From UBA1479 sp963976055 (GTDB lineage Bacteria > Pseudomonadota > Alphaproteobacteria > Rhodospirillales > Casp-alpha2): a stretch of DNA of 64,000 bases. Numbering within the stretch: position 1 is the stretch's first letter; each line of letters starts with the position of its first letter. The notes beneath the pieces were generated by a model. The model was not told the DNA's origin and made no database searches. It was given only the letters and a program-made list of their open reading frames with translations. Of this stretch, positions 45,680-54,932 are shown one piece after another. The stretch covers positions 1 to 64,000 of the forward strand of contig CAXBJB010000008.1 of assembly GCA_963976055.1 (NCBI GenBank). Direction: 5' to 3'. A program made the translations under genes and the position numbers.

Positions 45680-46618
45680 CTAAAGCCGTGCCTCGATGGC
45701 GTCCCAGATGTCGCTTTCCAGGCTGACCCCGTCGAAGCGGTTGATTTCCTGCAACCCCGTCGGCGAGGTCACGTTGATTTCGGTCAGGTAGCCGCCGATG
45801 ACATCGATGCCGACGAAGATCAGGCCGCGCGCCTTCAACTCGGGCGCCAGGGCGGCGCAGATCTCGCGTTCGCGCGCGGTCAGCTCCGATTTCAGCGGCT
45901 TGCCGCCGACATGCATGTTGGACCGGGATTCCCCCGCCGCCGGCACGCGGTTGACGGCCCCCGCGACCGCGCCGTCGATCAGGATGATGCGCTTGTCGCC
46001 CTGGCGCACGTCCTTGAGATAGGCCTGGACGATGACCGGCTCGCGGAACATTTCGGTGAACATTTCCAGCAGCGAATTCAGGTTCTCGTAGCCGGGCGTG
46101 ATGTGGAACACGCCGGCCCCGCCGTTGCCGTACAGCGGTTTGACGATGATGTCCTTGTGTTCTTCGCGGAACGCCAGGATGTCGCGGCGGTTGGTCGCGA
46201 TCAGGGTTGGCGGCATGAACTGGGCGAAGCGGGTGACGAACAGCTTTTCCGGCGCGTTGCGCACCTCGGCCGGGTTGTTGACCACCAGGGTCTTGGGGTG
46301 GACCATCTCCAGCAGATGCGTCGCCGTGATATAGGCCATGTCGAAGGGCGGGTCCTGGCGCATCAGCACCACGTCCACGTCGGCCAGGTCGACGCGCGAT
46401 GTCTCGCCCAGGGTGAAATGGTTGCCGGCCTCGCGCCGGACCTCCATGGGTTCGGCCCAGGCGGTGACGCGCCCGTGGTGATAGGAAAGATCGCCCGGCA
46501 GATAGTGCAACAGCTTGTGGCCGCGGCGCTGGGCCTCCAGCGCCAGGACGAAGGTGCTGTCGCCGCTGATGTCGATGGACGACACATGGTCCATCTGAAT
46601 GGCCACGGTAAGCGCCAT
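45680..46618 (-). CDS. gshB: Glutathione synthetase
   Basis: A 312-residue ATP-grasp ligase joining gamma-glutamylcysteine and glycine to form glutathione. Recognisable parts are VAIQMDHVSSIDISGDSTFVLALEAQRRGH (5-34), RQDPPFDMAYITATHLLE, KPLYGNGGAGVFHI (ATP-binding loop), and GIDVIGGYLTEINVTSPTGLQEI with metal-binding residues. The gamma-glutamylcysteine ligase partner is not in the window. It is in the rsmI-to-sixA run. Confidence 0.97.
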   Translation of the reverse strand: MALTVAIQMDHVSSIDISGDSTFVLALEAQRRGHKLLHYLPGDLSYHHGRVTAWAEPMEVRREAGNHFTLGETSRVDLADVDVVLMRQDPPFDMAYITATHLLEMVHPKTLVVNNPAEVRNAPEKLFVTRFAQFMPPTLIATNRRDILAFREEHKDIIVKPLYGNGGAGVFHITPGYENLNSLLEMFTEMFREPVIVQAYLKDVRQGDKRIILIDGAVAGAVNRVPAAGESRSNMHVGGKPLKSELTAREREICAALAPELKARGLIFVGIDVIGGYLTEINVTSPTGLQEINRFDGVSLESDIWDAIEARL

Positions 46619-46673
46619 GGGGAAATCCTTATCCTTCGGCCGATTGGGGGAGCGTGGGGCGGGGGCCGGCCGG

Positions 46674-47522
46674 TTAATTTAACTTGGCCCGCAATTCCTG
46701 CAACAGCAAGGACGCCTCATAGCCGTTTTCCTCGCCGGGGGCGCGCTTGAGGTATTCCTCCAGCGCCTCGACGGCGTGGGCGACGCGGTCGAGGCGCGCG
46801 TTGACGATCCCGGCCTCGCGCCACAGATGGCCGGTATCGGGGGCGATCAGCAGCATCAGGGCGATCGTGTCGGCGGCGTCGGCCAGGTCGCCGCGCTGCA
46901 TCTGGCGCACGCGGATGTTGTCCTCCAGGCGCAGCACGACCTGCCGCGCCGTCATTTCCGAGAGATAGCGGGGGTGCAGTTCGGCATCGGCCCCGGCCAT
47001 GGTCTTCAGCATGCCGCGCAGGTCCGGCGGCGTCAGTTCCCGCCCGCCTTCGAACAGGTCGAGGATCATGCGCCCGCCGGCATGCTCCAGGCGGACCAGG
47101 AAGCGGCCGGGGAAATCCAGGCCGACCAGGGACCAGCCCAGACGGTTGCAGACTTCCATGTAGACGATGCCGAGAGCCACCGGCAGGCCGCGCCGGGTGT
47201 CGATGACCCGCGCCAGGTTGGCGGCGTCCAGGTCCTCGAACACGCTTTCGTTGCCGCCGTATCCGTAGCGCCGGTCGATGACCTGGATCAGGGCATCGTA
47301 TTGGCCGGCCAGGTTCGGCGTGCCGGGGCCGGCGTAATCGGCGACCTCCCCCGTCAGGCGCGCAAGGTGGCGCTCGTAAGGCCCCAGGTTGAGGCCCGGC
47401 AGGCGCGCCGCCGCGAGATGCAGGGCGGCGTCGGCGATGGGAAAGTCCGTGTCGTCCCGGCGGCCGATCTCGCCGAGGGCGCGCCGCAGGTCGTCGGCCA
47501 GGATGTCGGCACCAACCGCCAT
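46674..47522 (-). CDS. SirB1 family protein (transglutaminase-like with TPR tail)
   Basis: A 282-residue protein of the SirB1 (transglutaminase-like) family. The core has YGGNESVFEDLDAANLARVIDTRRGLPVALGIVYMEVCNRLGWSLVGLDFPGRFLVRL-type sequence, with the conserved Cys in EVCNRLGW. The C-terminal part (from about 180) is helical and TPR-like (RQMQRGDLADAADTIALMLLIAPDTGHLWREAGIVNARLDR). Function is unknown; members often lie with rsmI or prmC-type genes. It starts 3 bases after the BON gene stop. Confidence 0.9.
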   Translation of the reverse strand: MAVGADILADDLRRALGEIGRRDDTDFPIADAALHLAAARLPGLNLGPYERHLARLTGEVADYAGPGTPNLAGQYDALIQVIDRRYGYGGNESVFEDLDAANLARVIDTRRGLPVALGIVYMEVCNRLGWSLVGLDFPGRFLVRLEHAGGRMILDLFEGGRELTPPDLRGMLKTMAGADAELHPRYLSEMTARQVVLRLEDNIRVRQMQRGDLADAADTIALMLLIAPDTGHLWREAGIVNARLDRVAHAVEALEEYLKRAPGEENGYEASLLLQELRAKLN

Positions 47523-47525
47523 GGC

Positions 47526-48200
47526 TCAGGACGCCTTCTTCGGCTGGTCGGCGGCGGGGGCTTCGGGGGCCTTGACGCGGATGTGGCTGACCACCTCGCG
47601 GACCCGGGAAATGCCCCGGGCATGGCCCAGCACGCGGTCGAGCTCGGCCTGGCTTTGCGCGGCACCCAGCAGGTAGACCACGGCGTTTTCCGTCTCGATG
47701 ATGTAATTGATGGCCTGGACGTCCTTGTCGAAGGTCAGCTTGGTCGTCAGTTGCGCCGAAATCCAGCTGTCGATCGCCGCGTCGGACATCGACGTGTCGC
47801 CGACGGCCAGTTCGTTGATCACTTCCTCGATGCCCTCGACCTCCCAGGTCAGGCGCACGGCCTTGGCGCGGATGTCCTCGGTCTTGACCGTGCCGGTCAA
47901 CATGGCGCGGCGGTTGTAGACCTTGACGCTGCCGTCGACGGCGAGGGTGTCGCCGGTTTCCAGGTCGTAGTTCAGCCATTTGCCGCGCACCCGCGTGGCC
48001 AGACCGGCGTCGCGGGCGACGCCCTGCACGCCCCGGTCGTCCATGGCGGCGACGCCCACGGTCGCCCCCGCGCCCACGGCGGCGCCGACACAGCCGGTCA
48101 GGCCGGCCGCGGCGCCGAGCAACAGCAGCGCGGCAAACACGCGGGGCAGGGCAGGGGTGGTTTGGGGTTTCGCTCGGGACGGTCGAATTGGTGCGGCCAT
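47526..48200 (-). CDS. BON-domain lipoprotein
   Basis: A periplasmic lipoprotein of about 224 residues. The signal ends in a lipobox LLGAAAGLTGC, then a Gly/Ala-rich segment (VGAAVGAGATVGVAAMDDRG) and two BON domains, a fold for phospholipid or envelope association as in OsmY. Each BON contains a strand-helix-strand with VKVYNRRAMLTGTV and AVVYLLGAAQSQAELDRVL. Two starts are possible: ATG 48221 or ATG 48200; the latter has AGGAG 12 bases upstream. The 126-base gap to yraN may hold a promoter. Confidence 0.9.
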   Translation of the reverse strand: MAAPIRPSRAKPQTTPALPRVFAALLLLGAAAGLTGCVGAAVGAGATVGVAAMDDRGVQGVARDAGLATRVRGKWLNYDLETGDTLAVDGSVKVYNRRAMLTGTVKTEDIRAKAVRLTWEVEGIEEVINELAVGDTSMSDAAIDSWISAQLTTKLTFDKDVQAINYIIETENAVVYLLGAAQSQAELDRVLGHARGISRVREVVSHIRVKAPEAPAADQPKKAS

Positions 48201-48347
48201 GGTGCGTGAAATCTCCTGCATTGGACGGTCCCCGGTCGGCGGGCATTCTAGCGCCGGTCCTGGCCGGCGACAAATTCTCTGACGCCGACTTCCGGGGACG
48301 AAGACACAGGATAAGGGATGGAATATGCGGTTTTCATGGCACTGGGG

Positions 48348-48731
48348 TCAGCCCAGGCCGGGCCGCCAGGCATCCTTCAGGTGTTTCAGCCGCCAGCCGC
48401 CGGCGACCGCGATCAGATCGAATCGCCAGTCCAGACCGGCCAGGTCGGGCCGGGTGCGGACGAAGGCCTCGGCGGCGCGGGCGATGCGGTCCCGCTGGCG
48501 GGGGGCCAGGGCCTCCGTGCCGGCATCCAGGCCGGCCCGCGCCTTGACCTCGGCGAACACCAGGGTGCCGCCCTTGCGCGCGATCAGGTCGATCTCGCCC
48601 GCGGGCGTGCGCGCGCGGCGGGCCAGGATGCGGTGGCCCTTGAGGATCAGCAGTAAGGCCGCCAACATCTCGGCCCCGCGGCCCCGGCGTTCGGCGCGGC
48701 GGCGGTCGGGGCCGGGCGCGGCCCGGGTCAT
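48348..48731 (-). CDS. yraN: UPF0102 family endonuclease-fold protein YraN
   Basis: A 127-residue YraN protein with an endonuclease-like fold. Signatures are RRGRGAEMLAALLL and RTPAGEIDLIARKGGTLVFAEVKAR, with the conserved Asp, Glu and Lys that suggest a nuclease-like site (E-x-D...E-V-K). Its activity is unproven. It overlaps the rsmI stop by ATGA (48728-48731). The rsmI-yraN pairing is widespread. Confidence 0.93.
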   Translation of the reverse strand: MTRAAPGPDRRRAERRGRGAEMLAALLLILKGHRILARRARTPAGEIDLIARKGGTLVFAEVKARAGLDAGTEALAPRQRDRIARAAEAFVRTRPDLAGLDWRFDLIAVAGGWRLKHLKDAWRPGLG

Positions 48732-49672
48732 TCTCGTTTGTGCGCCGGGGCGCGGGCCCGCTTGAGCTCCAGCGCCCGGGCATAAAGGACCTTGCGCGGC
48801 TGACCCGTGCGCGCCGCGACCTCGGCCGCCGCGTCCTTCACCGACCCCTTGGCCAGGGCCTCGGCCAGCAGGGCGTCGATGTCGGCGTCCGTCGACGGCG
48901 CCTCGGCGCCGGGTGGCCCGGCGACGACGCAGATCTCGCCCCGGGGCGGGCCGGCCTCGGCATAGTGAGCGGCCAGTTCGTCCAAGGTGCCGCGCCGCAC
49001 GTCCTCGAATTTCTTGGTCAGCTCACGGGCCACGGCGGCCGGGCGAGGGCCCAAAACCTGGGCCATGTCGGCCAGGGACGCGGCCAGGCGCGGCCCCGAT
49101 TCCATGAAGATGAGGGTCGCCGGCACAGAGGATATTTCGGCCAGGGCCGTGCGCCGCGCCGCCCCCTTGGCGGGCAGGAAGCCCTGAAAAAAGAAACGGT
49201 CCGTCGGCAGGCCCGACAGGGTCAACGCCATCAGGGGTGCGGACGGGCCCGGCACGGCGGTCACGCTCAGCCCGTCCTCGACGCAGGCGGCGACCAGCTT
49301 GTAGCCCGGATCGGAAACCAGCGGCGTGCCCGCGTCCGACACCAGGGCCACGCTGCCGCCGCTTTTGATGCGGTCCATGATCTGCGGCCGGCGGTGGGCC
49401 GCGTTGTGGTCGTGATAGGCAAGCAGGCGGCCGCCGCCGTCGCCGCGCTTGATGCCCAGGATCATCAGCAGCTTGCCGGTCACCCGGGTGTCCTCGCAGG
49501 CGATCAGATCGGCGCGGGCGAGAACGTCGCGCGCCCGGGCACTGATGTCTCCGGCGTTGCCGATGGGTGTGGAGACCAGATACAGTGCGGCCTCCAACGG
49601 GGTGCCATCCGGCGCCCGCACGTCCTTGGCAGCAAATTCCGGCGGATCATCGGATGAAGATGAACAGGTCAT
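48728..49672 (-). CDS. rsmI: 16S rRNA (cytidine(1402)-2'-O)-methyltransferase RsmI
   Basis: A 314-residue SAM methyltransferase that modifies the ribose of C1402 in 16S rRNA. Landmarks are LYLVSTPIGNAGDISARA (33-50), DLIACEDTRVTGKLL, SDAGTPLVSDPGYKLV, and GLPTDRFFFQGFLPAKGAARR. The ATG at 49672 is used here; it overlaps the divergent gene's start region by 19 bases, so its promoter would have to lie inside that gene. A GTG at 49621 would leave a 297-residue protein, also acceptable. Confidence 0.95.
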   Translation of the reverse strand: MTCSSSSDDPPEFAAKDVRAPDGTPLEAALYLVSTPIGNAGDISARARDVLARADLIACEDTRVTGKLLMILGIKRGDGGGRLLAYHDHNAAHRRPQIMDRIKSGGSVALVSDAGTPLVSDPGYKLVAACVEDGLSVTAVPGPSAPLMALTLSGLPTDRFFFQGFLPAKGAARRTALAEISSVPATLIFMESGPRLAASLADMAQVLGPRPAAVARELTKKFEDVRRGTLDELAAHYAEAGPPRGEICVVAGPPGAEAPSTDADIDALLAEALAKGSVKDAAAEVAARTGQPRKVLYARALELKRARAPAHKRE

Positions 49673-51096
49673 ATTCGCAAAACGCCCTTTCGCGCCCGGC
49701 CCTGGCCACGGTCGTCGCGGCGGTGCTGCTGCTGCCCTTGTTGGCCGCGTGCCAATCTTCGACATTCGGCGGGTTAATTCAAGGCGGCAAGTCCCAGTCG
49801 GAGGCGCCGTCCCGGCCCATCGTCTCGGGCCCGCGCACGCCGCCGCCGCCGACCTATGCGGTGACGCCCGTGCCGCGCCCGGCCCCGCCGCCCCTGACTC
49901 AGGCCGCCCCCGGGGAGCCGGCCCAGGCCCCGACCACGACCATCGCCGCACCCGACGACGGCTCGGTCCGCGTTGCCTTGCTGCTGCCGCTGTCGGGGCA
50001 GAACGCGGGCGTCGGCCAGGCGCTGTTGAACGCGGCGCAGATGGCGTTGTTTTCCTTCGCCGACGACAAGTTCAAGCTTTTGACCCACGACACCCGGGGC
50101 ACGCCCGAGGGCGCGGCCGAGGCGGCGCAGCTTGCCATCGGCGACGGCGCGCGGCTGATCCTGGGGCCGCTGCTGGCCGCCAACGTGCGGGGGGCGGCGT
50201 CCGTCGCGCGTCAGGCCGGGGTGCCGGTGGTGGCCTTTTCCTCGGATCGCTCGGTCGCCGGTGACGGGGTCTTTACGCTCGGCTTTCTGCCCCGCGCCCA
50301 GGTCGAACGGGTGATCTCCTTCGCCCGCGAACGGGGGGTCGTGCGGTTCGCCGCCATGGCGCCGGACAATGCCTATGGCCGCACGGTGCTGGCCGCCTTC
50401 AAGGCCGCCGTCGGCCGCGCCGGCGGCGAGATCGCGCGGCTTGAGGTCTATAATCCCGACGCCGACGACTTCTCCGCCGTGGTCCGCGACATGGCCGATT
50501 ACGAATTTCGCCGCCAGACCCTGCTGAATCAGAAGAAGGAGTTGGAGGGCAAGGAGGACGAGGTGTCCAAGGCCGCCCTGGCGCGCCTGGAAAACCTACA
50601 GACCATGGGCGACCTGCCCTATGACGCGCTGCTGGTCGCCGACGGCGGCAAGCGCCTGCAGGCGATCGCCGCCCTATTGCCGTTCTACGACATCGACCCC
50701 AACAAGGTGCGCATGCTGGGCACCGGGCAATGGGACGAGCCGGGCATCGGGGCGGAGCCGGCCCTGGTCGGTGGCTGGTACGCGGCGCCGCCACCGGGCC
50801 CGCGTGCCGGGTTCGAAAAGGAATATCAGGACGTCTACGGCGAGGCGCCGCCCCGCCTCGCGACCATCGCCTACGACGCGGCCGCACTCGCCGCCGTGCT
50901 GGCCCAACTGCCCGGGCCCGACCGGTTCACGGCCAAGCTGATCGCCAACCCGAACGGGTTCGCCGGGCGCGACGGCATCTTCCGCTTCCTGCCCGACGGC
51001 ACGTCGGAACGCGGCCTCGCCATCCTCCAGGTTCGCCAGCGCGACGCCGTGGTCATCGACAAGGCGCCGGCGACCTTCCAGGCGATTACCAACTAG
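49654..51096 (+). CDS. Penicillin-binding protein activator (LpoA-like) lipoprotein
   Basis: A 480-residue lipoprotein. The signal ends in LLAAC (Cys33), a clear lipobox. Residues 40-105 are a Pro/Ala-rich linker, and the rest is a periplasmic-binding-protein fold (VRVALLLPLSGQNAGVGQALLNAAQMAL, GARLILGPLLAANVRGA, and FAAMAPDNAYGRTVLAAF). LpoA-type proteins activate penicillin-binding protein PBP1A in gammaproteobacteria; in alphaproteobacteria the role is inferred from homology. It is divergent from rsmI, with no intergenic space (49654-49672 shared). ATG 49660 is an alternative. Confidence 0.9.
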   Translation: MKMNRSYSQNALSRPALATVVAAVLLLPLLAACQSSTFGGLIQGGKSQSEAPSRPIVSGPRTPPPPTYAVTPVPRPAPPPLTQAAPGEPAQAPTTTIAAPDDGSVRVALLLPLSGQNAGVGQALLNAAQMALFSFADDKFKLLTHDTRGTPEGAAEAAQLAIGDGARLILGPLLAANVRGAASVARQAGVPVVAFSSDRSVAGDGVFTLGFLPRAQVERVISFARERGVVRFAAMAPDNAYGRTVLAAFKAAVGRAGGEIARLEVYNPDADDFSAVVRDMADYEFRRQTLLNQKKELEGKEDEVSKAALARLENLQTMGDLPYDALLVADGGKRLQAIAALLPFYDIDPNKVRMLGTGQWDEPGIGAEPALVGGWYAAPPPGPRAGFEKEYQDVYGEAPPRLATIAYDAAALAAVLAQLPGPDRFTAKLIANPNGFAGRDGIFRFLPDGTSERGLAILQVRQRDAVVIDKAPATFQAITN

Positions 51097-51105
51097 CCGC
51101 CCCGG

Positions 51106-52272
51106 TCAGGCCGCCAAAAGCGACGCCAGCAGGCTGTTGAGCCGCAATCGCCCCTCGGCGGTGGCGGCGATGCGCGTTTTGTCCAAGTCCACGTAACCGG
51201 CCCCCACGGCATAGGCGAGCTTCGACGGGTGGATCAGGGTCAGCACGTCGCGCCCGGTCTGGGCCTGGAAGCGGGCGCGGTCGATGCCCTCGGCCAGGCG
51301 CAGGCCCATGATGACCCGCTCCTCGGCGCGGTCGCCGTCCTCCAGCAGGCGGCGCTTGGCCGTGCCGTGGCCCTGGGTTTCGACCAGGTCAAGCCAGCGC
51401 CCGGGATTGTGGACCTGATGGGTGCCCCAGTCCTGGATTCCGTCGCCGTCCCCCGCCAGGGCGAGGCGGCCGTGCGCCCCCGGCCCGACGCCGACATAAT
51501 CCCAGCCGCGCCAGATGTTCAGGTTGTGGCGGCATTCATGGCCCGGCCGGGCATGGTTGGAGATTTCATAGGCGGGCAGGCCCGCTTCGCCCAGAACCTC
51601 TTGCGTGACGTCGAACAGGGCCGCGCCCAAGTCGCCCTCGGCGGCCGTCACGCCGTCCTTGTGGAACGGCGTGCCGGGCTCGATGGTCAGTTGGTAGAAC
51701 GACAGGTGCGGCCCGGCGAAGGTCAGGGCTTCCCGCAGTTCCTGGCGCCATTTATCCTTGGTCTGTCCTGGTCTTGCATAAATAAGATCAAATGAAAACT
51801 CTTGAAAATGATCGCGGGCCCCGGCCAGGGCCCGGCGCGCCGCCTGGGCGTCGTGGCGGCGACCGAGGGCCGTGAGGGCCGCATCGTCGAAGGACTGCAC
51901 GCCGACCGAGAGCCGCGTCACCCCGGCGGCCTTGAGGTCGGGAAAGGCGGCGATTTCCGCGCTCGACGGATTGGCTTCCAGGCTGACTTCCAGGTCCTCG
52001 GCGCAGGGCCACAAATCCCGGATGCCTTGGATCACGGCGGCCACGGTTTCCGGTTTCATCAAGGACGGCGTGCCGCCGCCGAAAAACACGGTGGAAACGG
52101 TACGTCCCTGGGTATCGGCCGCGTAGTGGGCCAGGTCGGCGACCAGGGCCCGGGCCCAGCGCGTCTGCCAGTTTTTGTCGTCCGAGGCGTCCTGGACGTG
52201 GCTGTTGAAGTCACAATAGGGGCATTTGGATTCGCAGAACGGCCAATGCACGTAGATGCCGAAGGCGGTCAT
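51106..52272 (-). CDS. hemW: Radical SAM heme chaperone HemW
   Basis: A 388-residue radical SAM protein (formerly called coproporphyrinogen dehydrogenase-like HemN). HemW inserts heme into respiratory enzymes. The [4Fe-4S] motif CESKCPYC (C13, C17, C20) is in IYVHWPFCESKCPYCDFNSH. TVFFGGGTPSLM and LSVGVQSFDD also match. The C-terminal HemN_C region (RLAEGIDRARF) is complete. The frame is open upstream to 52584 inside rdgB, but ATG 52272 is the family start. It converges on the LpoA-like gene with a 9-base gap. Confidence 0.96.
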   Translation of the reverse strand: MTAFGIYVHWPFCESKCPYCDFNSHVQDASDDKNWQTRWARALVADLAHYAADTQGRTVSTVFFGGGTPSLMKPETVAAVIQGIRDLWPCAEDLEVSLEANPSSAEIAAFPDLKAAGVTRLSVGVQSFDDAALTALGRRHDAQAARRALAGARDHFQEFSFDLIYARPGQTKDKWRQELREALTFAGPHLSFYQLTIEPGTPFHKDGVTAAEGDLGAALFDVTQEVLGEAGLPAYEISNHARPGHECRHNLNIWRGWDYVGVGPGAHGRLALAGDGDGIQDWGTHQVHNPGRWLDLVETQGHGTAKRRLLEDGDRAEERVIMGLRLAEGIDRARFQAQTGRDVLTLIHPSKLAYAVGAGYVDLDKTRIAATAEGRLRLNSLLASLLAA

Positions 52273-52282
52273 CGCGGCGGGG

Positions 52283-52888
52283 TCAGCCCCGGCCCTTGAA
52301 ACAGGCCGCGACCAGCTGTTCGAAGGCATGGGCGCGGTGGCTGATGTGGTGCTTGGCGGCGGGTTCCATCTCGGCGAAGGTAATGAAATAGCCCTCGGGC
52401 TGGAAGATCGGATCGTAGCCGAAGCCCTTGTCGCCCGTGGGCGGCCAGACGATGTCGCCATCGATCCGGCCTTCGAACACTTCCGATGATCCGTCCGGCC
52501 AGGCCAGGGCCAGGGCGCAGACGAAATGCGCCCGCCGGTCCTCGGATTCCAGGACCAGCTCCCAAACCCGCGCCATGGCCTCATTGAAATCCTTCTCGGG
52601 TCCCGCCCAGCGCGCCGAATGGATGCCGGGTGAACCGCCCAGGGCGTCGACGGCCAGGCCCGAATCGTCGGCCAGGGCCGGCAGGCCGGAGGCCTCGGCC
52701 GCCGCCCGCGCCTTGATCAGGGCGTTGGCCTTGAAGCTGTCGCCGTCCTCGACGGGTTCGGCCAGGCCCAGCTCCCCGGCCGAGGTCACGGCGACCCCGA
52801 AGGGTGTCAGCAGGGCGCCGATTTCGCGCAGCTTGCCCGGGTTGTGCGTGGCGATGACCAGCCGGTCTTCCGTGAACGCCCGGGCCAT
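52283..52888 (-). CDS. rdgB: XTP/dITP diphosphatase RdgB
   Basis: A 201-residue nucleotide pyrophosphatase of the Ham1/RdgB family that removes deaminated purine nucleotides (ITP, XTP) from the pool. Motifs are LVIATHNPGKLREI (10-23), ADDSGLAVDALGGSPGIHSARWAG-type sequence and GKGFGYDPIFQPEG (as DKGFGYDPIF). It follows rph by 5 bases and precedes hemW by 10; this rph-rdgB-hemW order is common. ATG 52888 is preferred to the longer frame start at 52930. Confidence 0.96.
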   Translation of the reverse strand: MARAFTEDRLVIATHNPGKLREIGALLTPFGVAVTSAGELGLAEPVEDGDSFKANALIKARAAAEASGLPALADDSGLAVDALGGSPGIHSARWAGPEKDFNEAMARVWELVLESEDRRAHFVCALALAWPDGSSEVFEGRIDGDIVWPPTGDKGFGYDPIFQPEGYFITFAEMEPAAKHHISHRAHAFEQLVAACFKGRG

Positions 52889-52893
52889 GGCCG

Positions 52894-53613
52894 CTATTCC
52901 AATCCGATGGCCCGGCGTTGCGCCTGGCATAATTCGTCGACACCCTTGCGGGCCAGGGCCATCAGGTCGTCGAACTGGGCCGGAGAAAACGGCGCGTCTT
53001 CGGCCGTGCCCTGGATTTCAACGATCCCGCCGTGTCCGGTGAACACGAAGTTGGCGTCGGCCTGGGCCGCGGAATCCTCGGCGTAATCAAGATCGAGAAC
53101 CTGCGTGTCCTTGAAGATGCCGCAGGATACGGCGGCGATCTGATCGGTCAGCGGAATGGCTTTCATGAGGCCAAGATCGACGCAGCGCTGAAACGCCAGA
53201 TGCAGTGCCACGTAGGACCCGGTGATGGCCGCCGTGCGGGTGCCGCCGTCGGCCTGAATCACGTCGCAGTCCAGGCGGACCTGAATTTCGCCCATGGCCT
53301 TGAGGTCGGTGATCGCACGCAGGCTGCGTCCGATCAGGCGCTGAATTTCCTGGGTGCGGCCCGATTGCCCGCCCCGCGCGGCCTCGCGGTTGGTGCGGCT
53401 GTGGGTCGAGCGCGGCAGCATGCCGTATTCCGCCGTGACCCAGCCCTTGCCGGAATCGCGCATCCAGCCGGGCACCCGTTCCTCCACCGTGGCGGCGCAG
53501 AGCACATGGGTTTCGCCGAACCGCGCCATGCACGATCCTTCGGCATACTTGGCGTATCCCGGCTCCAGCACGATGTCGCGCAACTGATCGGCGGCGCGGC
53601 CCGATGGTCTCAT
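52894..53613 (-). CDS. rph: Ribonuclease PH
   Basis: A 239-residue phosphorolytic exoribonuclease trimming tRNA 3' ends. It begins MRPSGRAADQLRDIVLEPGYAKYAEGS and shows the RNase PH core MLPRSTHSRTNREAARGGQSGRTQEIQRLIGRSLRA and DCDVIQADGGTRTAAITGSYVAL. The ATG at 53613 has a GGGGGG RBS nine bases upstream. The AT-rich CATATATAAA stretch overlapping the start may be an initiation-region feature. It is divergent from hrcA across 225 bases. Confidence 0.98.
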   Translation of the reverse strand: MRPSGRAADQLRDIVLEPGYAKYAEGSCMARFGETHVLCAATVEERVPGWMRDSGKGWVTAEYGMLPRSTHSRTNREAARGGQSGRTQEIQRLIGRSLRAITDLKAMGEIQVRLDCDVIQADGGTRTAAITGSYVALHLAFQRCVDLGLMKAIPLTDQIAAVSCGIFKDTQVLDLDYAEDSAAQADANFVFTGHGGIVEIQGTAEDAPFSPAQFDDLMALARKGVDELCQAQRRAIGLE

Positions 53614-53838
53614 ATATAAATTCCCCCCGTAGATGGTCTGTTCGGCCAGACCCTAGCCCCGGCGGGCGGCCCGGTAAACCCGGCAATTGGTCGAGGGTCC
53701 CCGGCCGGGGCCGGGAAAGATGCGCGGCCCGGCAGCCATTGCGCTCCGGCGGTCCGACGACTAAATTCCGCGCAAGCCCGAATTTCATTGAAACCTCATG
53801 TCCGCGACCCTGATCCGACCGCAGACCGAAACTTGGCC

Positions 53839-54882
53839 ATGATCGAAGAACTGAACGACCGCTCGCGCCAGATCTTCCGGGAAATCGTCGAAAGCTTCGT
53901 CGAGACCGGCGAGCCCGTGGGCTCGCGCACCCTGCCGGTGAGCCTGTCGCCGGCAACGGTGCGCAACGTCATGGCCGACCTGGAGGACATGGGCCTGCTG
54001 TTCTCGCCCCACACCTCGGCCGGGCGTCTGCCGACGGAAACGGGATTGCGTCTTTATGTCGATGGCCTGCTCGAGGTTGGCAATTTGACCGAGGCCGAGC
54101 GCGCGTCGATCAAAAGCCAATGCGCCGGCACCGCCAATTCCGTCGAAGGCCTGCTGGCGCAGGCGACGCAGACGCTCTCGGGCCTGGCCCATTGCGCGTC
54201 CCTGGTGCTGGCGCCCAAGACGGAAAGCCCGCTCAAGCATATCGAATTCGTGCATCTCAGCCCGGGCCGGGCACTCGTCATCCTGGTCACGGAATCGGGC
54301 GTGGTCGAAAACCGCATCATGGAAATTCCCATGGACCTGCCGGCCTCGGCCCTGGTCCAGGCGACCAATTATCTGTCGGCCAAGCTGGTCGGGCGCAGTA
54401 TCTCCGACGCCTACGACGGCATCATGTCCGAGCTGGAAAACCAGCGGGCACAGCTTGACGAGCTGACCGCAAGGCTGGTCGAAGGTGGCCTCGCGACCTG
54501 GGCCGGCGGCGATACCGGGCCCGGCGGATCGCTCATCGTGCGGGGTCAGGCTCATCTGCTGGAAGACGTCACCCTGGTCACCGACCTGGAACGCATCCGC
54601 GGCCTGTTTTCGGCGCTGGAGACCAAGGAGCAGATGTTGAAAATCCTCTCCATGGCCGACCGCGCCGACGGGGTGCAGATCTTCATCGGCGCCGACAACA
54701 CCCTGTTCAACGTGTCGGGCTGCGCCATGGTCGTGCGCAGCTACCGCAACGAACAACAGCAGATCATCGGCGCCGTCGGCGTGATCGGCCCGACCCGCAT
54801 GAACTATTCCCGCATCATCCCCATGGTCGATTATACCGCCGATCTGATCGGCGGCTATATCGGCGCCGGCCGCCGCGGCTGA
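53839..54882 (+). CDS. hrcA: Heat-inducible transcriptional repressor HrcA
   Basis: A 347-residue repressor that binds CIRCE elements and controls chaperonin genes. The winged-helix N-terminus is MIEELNDRSRQIFREIVESFVETGEPVGSRTL (1-32), followed by SPATVRNVMADLEDMGLL and SPHTSAGRLPTETGLRLYVD. The C-terminal region is the IVGPTRMNYSRIIPMVDYTA-type dimerisation end. ATG 53839 is chosen; a TTG start at 53788 would add 17 residues. No CIRCE (TTAGCACTC-N9-GAGTGCTAA) was seen before grpE or dnaK, so its target is probably groES-groEL elsewhere. Confidence 0.95.
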   Translation: MIEELNDRSRQIFREIVESFVETGEPVGSRTLPVSLSPATVRNVMADLEDMGLLFSPHTSAGRLPTETGLRLYVDGLLEVGNLTEAERASIKSQCAGTANSVEGLLAQATQTLSGLAHCASLVLAPKTESPLKHIEFVHLSPGRALVILVTESGVVENRIMEIPMDLPASALVQATNYLSAKLVGRSISDAYDGIMSELENQRAQLDELTARLVEGGLATWAGGDTGPGGSLIVRGQAHLLEDVTLVTDLERIRGLFSALETKEQMLKILSMADRADGVQIFIGADNTLFNVSGCAMVVRSYRNEQQQIIGAVGVIGPTRMNYSRIIPMVDYTADLIGGYIGAGRRG

Positions 54883-54932
54883 TCCCCGGCCGGCCAGACC
54901 CCAACCGCAAGGAACACCCTGAAGGAACCAAG

